Positions 57,897 through 64,000 of a DNA stretch of 64,000 nucleotides are shown one piece after another. A program made the translations under genes and the position numbers. The notes under the pieces are model-generated. The model was not told the origin of the DNA. It was given only the letters and a program-made list of their open reading frames with translations, and did not search any database. Location of the stretch: the NCBI GenBank assembly GCA_007570785.1, contig ML662442.1, forward strand, positions 34,979,818 through 35,043,817, given 5' to 3'. The stretch is from Antilocapra americana (lineage: Eukaryota; Chordata; Mammalia; Artiodactyla; Antilocapridae). The number at the start of each line of letters is the position of its first letter. Positions within the stretch are counted from its first letter, which is position 1.

Positions 57897-59040
57897 TAAA
57901 GAAAGTGAAAAGGCAAGCCAAAAACTGGGATACAGCACTGTCAACAATGTACCAAGCAAACGACTTACATTCAGAATATGTGTACAACTCATGTAATTCA
58001 ATAATAAGTAAACCAAGAGTTCAATAGAAATGAGCACAGCATTTGAACTGAAGCTTTAGCAATGAAGAGCTTTGAGTGCCAAATAAATACTAGAAAAGTT
58101 TCTCAATACTGTTGAGGAAATGCAAATTAAAACTACAAAGATATTATGTATCTATTAGAATAATTAAAATTTTAAAGATCTACTCTACCAAATATTACAT
58201 AGGATGTGAAAGAACTTGAACTCTCATACACTGCTTGTAAAAGTATAAAATGGTAAAAAAAAAAAAAAAGAAAAAACAAAACTGAGTTTAAGCACACATC
58301 TATCATATGATCGAATGGCATCCCGTCCCATCACTTCATGGCATATAGATGGGCAAACAATGGAAATAGTGAAAGACTTTACTTTCTCGGGCTCCAAAAT
58401 CACTGCAGACAGTGATGGCAGCCATGAAATTAAAAGATGCTTGCTCCTTGGAAGAAAAGCTATCACAAACCTAGACAGCATATTAAAAAGCAAAGACAGT
58501 ACTTTGCCAACAAAGGTCCGTCTAGTCAAAGCTATGGTTTTTCCAGTAGTCATGTAAGGATGTGAGAGTTGGACCATAAAGAAAGCTGAGCACTGAAGGA
58601 TTGATAGTTTTGAACTGCAGTGGTGGAGACAACTCTTGACAGTCCCTTGAACTGCAAGGAGATCAAACCAATCAATCCTAAAGGAAATCAATCCTGAAGG
58701 TTCCTTGGAAGGACTTATGATAAAGCTGAAGTTCCAATCCTTTGGCCACCTGACACAAAGAACTGACTCATTTGAAAAGACCCTGATGCTGGAAAAGACT
58801 GAAGGTAGGAGGAAACGGGGATGACAGAGGATGAGATGGTTGGATGGCATCACTGACTCGATCGACATGAGTTTGAGCAAGCTCTGGGTGTTGGTGATGG
58901 ACAGGGAAGCCTGGAGTGCTGCAGTCCATGGGGTCACAAGGAGTCAGATACGACTGAGTGACTGAATTGACCAACTGACCATATGATTTAGCCATTTCTC
59001 CATGATTATGCTTAGTGAAAGAATATTATTTCACATAGAA
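57897..59040 (+). mobile_element. L1 ORF2 3' region, split by BovB
   Basis: 57897-58311 is L1 ORF2 C-terminal DNA in plus orientation (AAAGTGAAAAGGCAAGCCAA; GAGGAAATGCAAATTAAAAC). After BovB it resumes at 58980 with CATATGATTTAGCCATTTCT. It abuts a minus-strand L1, so the two LINEs lie tail to tail. Confidence 0.75.
58312..58979 (+). mobile_element. BovB LINE 3' end nested in L1
   Basis: Plus-strand BovB from GGCATCCCGTCCCATCACTT to the terminal GACTGAGTGACTGAATTG. The perfect 8-bp CATATGAT at 58304-58311 and 58980-58987 is the duplication and restores the L1 reading across the site. The 237-residue frame on the opposite strand is an antisense shadow. Confidence 0.94.
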
Positions 59041-59209
59041 AATTCTAGGAAATGCAAACTAATCTATAGTGACAGAAAATAAATCAGTGGTAATCTGAGG
59101 ATGTAGTGGAAGGAGAGGTTTGGAATATAAAGGCATATGAACAAGGTTTATATTTGACTGATATGTTCACTTGATATCTAACAACATCTAACCACTTGAT
59201 AAATGTGCT

Positions 59210-59830
59210 GTTGCTTCTTGACCTGCATACAGGTTTCTAAGGTAAGATGGTCTGGTATTCCCATCTCTTTAAGAATTGTCTACCATTTGCTGTGATCCAC
59301 ACAGTCAAAGGCTTTCGTGTAGTCAGTGAAGCAAAAGTAGATGTTTTTTTCTAGAATCCTCTTGCTTTCTCTGTTATCCAGTGGATGTTGGTAATTTGAT
59401 CTCTGGTTCCTCTGCCCTTTCTAAATCCAGCTTGTACATCTGGGAGTTCTTGGTTCATGTCCCGTTGAAACCTAGCTTGAAGGATTTTAAGCATTACCTT
59501 GTGTCCAACTCTTTGCAACCTCATGAACTGTAGCCCACCACACTCCTTTGTCCATGGGATTTTCCAGGCAAGAATCTAGAGATAATTGCTATTCCCTTCT
59601 CCAGGGGATCTTCCCGACCCAGGTATCAAGGCCAGGTCTCCTGCATAGCAGGCAGACTCTTTACTGTCTGAGCCACCAGGGAAGCCCCACCACTTTGCTA
59701 GCATATGAAATGAATGCAACTGTCTGGTAGTTTGAACATTTTTTGGTATTGCCTTTCTTTGGGATTAGAATGAAGATTGACCTTTTCCAGTCCTTTGGTC
59801 ACTGCTGAGTTTTCCAAATTTGCTGGCATG
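59210..59830 (-). mobile_element. BovB RT region, split by a SINE
   Basis: BovB pieces 59210-59500 and 59689-59830 on the minus strand correspond to the RT segment at 40940-41355 in the larger copy. The element's own 3' end is missing, so this is a fragment left by deletion or a 3'-truncated insertion. No open RT frame. Confidence 0.88.
59501..59688 (-). mobile_element. Bov-tA SINE nested in BovB
   Basis: Minus-strand element with full tRNA head (CTGAGCCACCAGGGAAGCCCC). The BovB text AGCATTAC.TTTGCTAGCAT is continuous across it. The duplication is short and blurred (ACCTT/CACTT). Confidence 0.9.
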
Positions 59831-59986
59831 GTCTCAAACATTATCTAGAGAGACATGTGCTACCCATATTTCATTTTGAAATATTATTGTATTGTATTAT
59901 TGAGCCATTGTAATATAAAAAACCTTCCAGGACCATTGGAAAACCAAGGCATCAGCCCTCTCTCATTTCTCGGGCCCCAGGTTGAC

Positions 59987-60200
59987 TTGTGTCCTTAGTC
60001 GCTAAGTTGTTTCCTACTCTGCAGCCCATGAACAGTAGCCTGAGAGGCTCTTCTGTCCATGGGGTTTTCCACACAAGAAGACTGGAGCAGGTTGCCATTT
60101 CCTGCTCCAGAGGATTGTCATGATGGAGGGATCAAACCCATGTCTCTTGCATCTCCTGCACTGCAGGCAGATTCTTTACCACTGTGCCACCTGGGAAGTC
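59987..60200 (-). mobile_element. Bov-tA SINE
   Basis: Complete but diverged minus-strand element, from GTGTCCTTAGTCGCTAAGTT to the head end GTGCCACCTGGGAAGTC. Confidence 0.9.
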
Positions 60201-60582
60201 TAGGTAAAAATATGAATTTGAAAATATTGCTATTAGATTTCTTTCAAAACATTTAACAGCTCAGACCTTTTGGTTTCAGTTTATTTGCCAATGATCTTGA
60301 TTATGGGATTTAATTTTGCAATTATCAGAAGCGTTCTAGCTCATTTACAGTGCTATAACACTCTTGCATTCCTATATACTAACAATGAAAGAACAGAAGG
60401 AAAAACTAGGGAAACAGTCCAATTTCCATTGCAACAAAAAGAATAAAATACCTAGGATTAAATCTACCTAAGAAGGCAAAAGACCTGTTCTCAAAAAACT
60501 ATAAAATCCTGATGAAAGAAATCAAAGATGACACAAACAGTGGAGAGAGATATCATGTTCTTGGATTGGAGGAATCAGTGTA

Positions 60583-60951
60583 TTGAAAATGGCTCTACTA
60601 CCCAAAGCAATCAGATTCAATGCAATCCCTATCAAATTTCCCATGGCATTTTTCACAAAATTAGAGCAAAAATTTTTACAATTTGTATGGAGATACAAAA
60701 GGCCCAGAATAGCCAAAGCAATCTTAAGAAAGAAAAATGGAGCTGGAGGAATCAGGCACCCCAACTTCAGACTATGCTACAAAGCTACAGTTATCAAGAT
60801 AGTATGTTACTGGCATAAAAACAGAAACATACATGAGTGCTACAGGACAGAAAGTCCAGAGATAAACCCAGGCATTTATGGTCATCTAATTTATGACAAA
60901 GGAGGCAAGACTATACAATGGAGAAAAGACAATCTCTTCAATAAGTGGTGA
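60583..60951 (+). pseudogene. L1 ORF2 fragment
   Basis: 122 open codons of ORF2 after the RT core: [34 protein letters not shown] and [17 protein letters not shown] are recognisable. The frame ends at an internal stop where intact copies continue with CWEN. Further ORF2 pieces follow in other frames to about 61850. Confidence 0.85.
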
Positions 60952-62215
60952 TGGGAATACTGGACAGCTACATGTAAAAGAATAAAATTAGAACATTCCC
61001 TAACACCATACCCCAAAATTTACTCAAAATGGATGAAAGACCTAAATGTATGATCAGACACTATAAAACTTTTAGAGGATAACATGGGAAAAACCCTTGT
61101 TGACATAAGTCACAGCAAGATCTTTTCTGACCAACTTCCTAGAGTAATGAATAATAAAAACAAAAGTAAACGGGACCTAATTAAACTTAAAAGTTTCTTC
61201 ACAGCAAAGAAAACCATATATAAGATGAAAATACAATCCTCAGAATGAGAGAAAATTTGTAAAGAAGCAACTGATAAGTGATTAATCTCAAAATATGCAA
61301 ACAGCACATGCAGCTTAATATCAAATCAACAAACAACCCAATCAAAAAAATGGGTGGAAGATCTAGAGACATGTCCCCAAAGAAAACACACAGATGGTCA
61401 AGAGGTACATTAAAAGATGTGCATCACTAATTATTAGAGAAATGCCAATCAAAACTACAATGAGTTATCACCTCACACCAGTCAGAATGTCTGGTCATCT
61501 GGCCATCATCAAAAAGTCTACAGACAATAAATGCTGGAGAGTGTATGGAGGAAAAGGGAACCCTCTGGCACTGTTGGTGAGAATGTAAATTAACACAGCC
61601 ATTATGAAGAACAATATGGAGGCTCCTTAAAATTCTGAAAATAGGACTCCCATATGCCCCAGCAATCCCACTACTGGGCACACTCCCTGAGAAAACCATA
61701 ATTCAAAAAATCACATGCACCCCAATGTTCTTTGCAGTATTATTTACAATATCCAGGACATGGAAGCAACCTAAATGTCCCTCCACAGTTGAATGGATAA
61801 AGAAGATGTGGTACATACATATGATGAAATATTACTCAGACATTAAAAGAATGAAACTGGGTTGGTAGTTTGTAGAGATGAGGATGGATCTAGAGTCGTA
61901 TAGGTGAAGGAAAGTCTGAAGAACAAATATCATATATTAACATATGTATGTGGAATCTAAAAAAAAAAAGGTTCAGATGAACCTATTTGACATGCAGAAT
62001 GGAGACAGATGCAAACACAACGGGAAGGTGAGGGTGGGATGAATTGGGAGATGAGAATTGACATATATAAACTACCATGTGTAAAACAGATAGTTAGTGG
62101 GAAGCTGCTGTATAGCACAAGGAGCTCAGCTCAGTGCTCTGTGATGATCTGAATGGATGGGGTGAGGATAGGAGCTAGGTCCAAGATGAAGGGGCTATAT
62201 TTATACATATAACTG

Positions 62216-62413
62216 CACTTCCCTGGTGGCTCAGATAGTAAAGAGTCTGCCTGCAATGCAGGAGACCCATGTTTGATCCCTGGGTTGGGAAGATCCCCTG
62301 GAGTAAGAAATGGCAACCTACTCCACTATTCCTGCCTGGAGAATTCCATGAAAGAGGAGCCTAGAGGGCTACAGTCCTTCGGGTTGCAAAGAGTTGGACA
62401 TGACTGGGTGACT
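62216..62413 (+). mobile_element. Bov-tA SINE nested in L1 3' UTR
   Basis: Complete plus-strand element from CTTCCCTGGTGGCTCAGATA to GACATGACTGGGTGACTT. The L1 3' UTR continues about 28 bp (62414-62441) before the next SINE. Confidence 0.92.
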
Positions 62414-62442
62414 TTATTTTTTTCACTGTACAGTGGAAACTT

Positions 62443-62618
62443 GCAACCCCATGGAGTGTAGCCAGCCAGGCTCCTCTGTCCATGGAAATTTCCTGGCAAG
62501 AATACTAGAGTGGGTAGCCATTCCTTTCTCCAGGGGATCTTCCCAACCTAGGGATCGAACCCAGGTCTCCTGCATTGCAGGCAGATTCTTTACTGTCTGA
62601 GCCACTAGAGAAGCCCCC
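62443..62618 (-). mobile_element. Bov-tA SINE, opposite orientation
   Basis: Minus-strand element from CAACCCCATGGAGTGTAGCC to AGCCACTAGAGAAGCCCCC. With the SINE at 62216 it makes a long inverted repeat with a loop of about 30 bp. Confidence 0.92.
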
Positions 62619-62669
62619 ATCACAACACTATAAAGCAGTTATAGTCCAATAAAAAATACAAGTGTTATA

Positions 62670-63204
62670 TAGTATGTGATTTTTGCAATTATCAATATTA
62701 TATTGTTACTGATAACCTTTTCATACTGCTAATATTAGACAAGGACAATTTGGTTCCAGGATGCAAGCATTAACCTCCAATACAGGTAAAAATAAAAAAT
62801 CTTTAATATGAATGGATAATTTATACAAACAGTATCTCAGAATATTGGTTTTCCATAGTTAAGTAATCAGAACTTTCTCCCCAAATCAGATCTATTCTGC
62901 TTGTTAACTCCAAACAATCTTAGAAATACTAGATTGTCCATTTATTCAACCAAGAAGATCATAATATTTCTTCATTTGACAGAAAAATTATCTTATATTT
63001 TAGGATTGAGAAAATAAGTGAAAAAAATTCCAAAACTTTAAAAATGACTCAAAGTTTTCTCTTTTATGTTTTTAAAAATGTTATTCTATGACCACCATTA
63101 AATAGAAACTTCAAAAATTATAATTGTCAGGAATTGTCAGCTATTGTTTTGTAGTAGTTGTTTTGTGTAGTTCTCTTGTCACTGTTAATTGCCTCCTCTC
63201 ATTT
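62670..63204. other. Unassigned AT-rich sequence
   Basis: No gene or named repeat recognised. Confidence 0.4.
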
Positions 63205-63345
63205 TCTAATTTAGCATCACAACAATCCTCTCATAAAGGAGTTATTATCCTGCTCATTTTATACACAATGATATATAGATTCTAAGATCTCAGGCACTCA
63301 AAGAGAAAGAAAACAAGAAATAGAGCTTGGATTTTGAGTCACATT
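63205..63345 (-). mobile_element. MIR SINE remnant
   Basis: CATCACAACAATCCTC, GAGTTATTATCCTGCTCATTT and AGAGCTTGGATTTTGAGTC follow the MIR core in minus orientation, with good order and moderate divergence. Confidence 0.7.
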
Positions 63346-63491
63346 CTGAGCCTCATTTTCTGAGTTGTGTGAGTTTTACAATTCACTTTTCTTTCCTCAT
63401 CAGCACAATAAGGTAATGATCATTTCCAACACACAGTAAAAAAAAAGAGTATATAAGTTAATAATAGGCCCATGAAAGTATCTATTTCATG

Positions 63492-63723
63492 CTGAGCATG
63501 CTTGCATGCTAAGTGCTTCAGTTGTGTCTGACTCTTTGCGACCCTCTAGATTGCAGCCTGCCAGGCTCATCTGTCCATGGGTTTCTCTAGGCAAGAATAC
63601 TGGAGTGAGTTACTATGCCTTTCTCCAGAGGATCTTCCTGACTCAGGGATCAAACCCATGTTTTCTGCAGCTCCTGTAGCCCTGCAGGCGAATTATTTAC
63701 TCTGAGCCACTGGAGAAGCCCTT
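63492..63723 (-). mobile_element. Bov-tA SINE
   Basis: Complete minus-strand element. ATTTCATG (63484-63491) and ATTCCATG (63724-63731) are an 8-bp duplication with one mismatch. The rest of the window to 64000 shows no gene. Confidence 0.92.
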
Positions 63724-64000
63724 ATTCCATGACAGATGCCCAATAAACATGAATTTCCTGTTACTTGCTGTAGATAGCCCAAATATAAATGCCAGATCCT
63801 GACTCAAAGCCAGATTTTTTTACTCCAAGTATTATATTCCACATGGTTGACCCAGCCTCCTTTCACATATTTGGCTAAATCCAAACGCATGCTACATTCA
63901 GTCAGAGCCCATCAGGCCAAGGACAGGGTAGCAGAGATTTGTCATATGTTTGTATGGTTAGAGTTCATCTGTGAGAAACTGTATACAAGCTGTGTCCCCG

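Larger units (their letters stand above)
60358..62657 (+). mobile_element. L1 LINE, 5'-truncated, with two SINEs in its 3' UTR
   Basis: A 2.3-kb L1 from the ORF2 middle to the 3' terminus (CCAATAAAAAAT). AGTGCTATA (60349-60357) and AGTGTTATA (62661-62669) form a 9-bp duplication with one mismatch. It is older than the L1-BT copies, as ORF2 is broken by frameshifts. Two SINEs interrupt its 3' UTR. Confidence 0.87.

Noticed and set aside
58224..58937. 237-residue open frame on the minus strand
   Set aside because: It is antisense to the BovB 3' end and appears in part at other BovB copies; no independent coding evidence.
1..64000. CRISPR arrays, operons, prophage or bacterial-type systems
   Set aside because: The window is plainly mammalian nuclear DNA. 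The regular repeats are SINEs, LINEs and microsatellites, and no spaced short-repeat array occurs.

Overview
The window is nuclear DNA from a horned ruminant (Bovidae; cattle, sheep or goat type). I infer this from the repeats: many tRNA-Glu-derived Bov-tA and BovA SINEs, 5'-truncated BovB (RTE) LINEs in both orientations, and young ruminant L1 copies sharing the L1-BT 3' UTR. Older mammalian repeats lie beneath them: MIR, L2, HAL1/L1M, MLT-type LTRs, MER20 and other hAT elements, and a Tigger-like element. Base composition is AT-rich with no CpG island.

I find no host protein-coding exon that I can support. Every long open frame is either a piece of a LINE reverse transcriptase (sense) or a shadow antisense to one. 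The window therefore reads as intergenic or deep intronic sequence.

Layout. 0-14 kb: an L1-BT tail (minus), SINEs, an L1 fragment (minus, 4.6-6.7 kb), an L1-BT tail (plus, 7.2 kb), a BovB carrying a nested L1-BT (10.4-11.3 kb), and an internally deleted L1 with its 5' UTR (11.7-13.6 kb). 14-26 kb: repeat-poor sequence with a MER20, MIRs, a Tigger-like element (20.6 kb), two L1 ORF2 fragments without 3' ends, and two related LTR-like blocks (24.7-25.8 kb). 26-34 kb: L1, an ERVL-type LTR, a SINE-split MIR, a BovB-split MLT1 LTR, and an L1 split by two SINEs. 34-38.7 kb: mostly unique. 38.7-46.5 kb: a LINE pile-up of HAL1/L1M, BovB, old L1, L1-BT and a twin-primed L1-BT that keeps an open ORF2 tail. 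47-55 kb: a dimeric SINE, a CA microsatellite, L2, BovB, a hAT element, a tRNA-Tyr-like relic, and an L1-BT tail inside a SINE. 55-63.7 kb: a second LINE pile-up with BovB in both orientations and an L1 carrying two opposed SINEs.

Nothing looks like a new gene system. What is informative is the insertion record: many target-site duplications can be read by eye, so nesting order and several unusual events can be proposed. These events are twin priming, a probable 3' transduction, 3'-truncated copies with duplications, and a 54-bp SINE head flanked by a 17-bp duplication. Repeat family names come from remembered consensus features and were not searched against a database.
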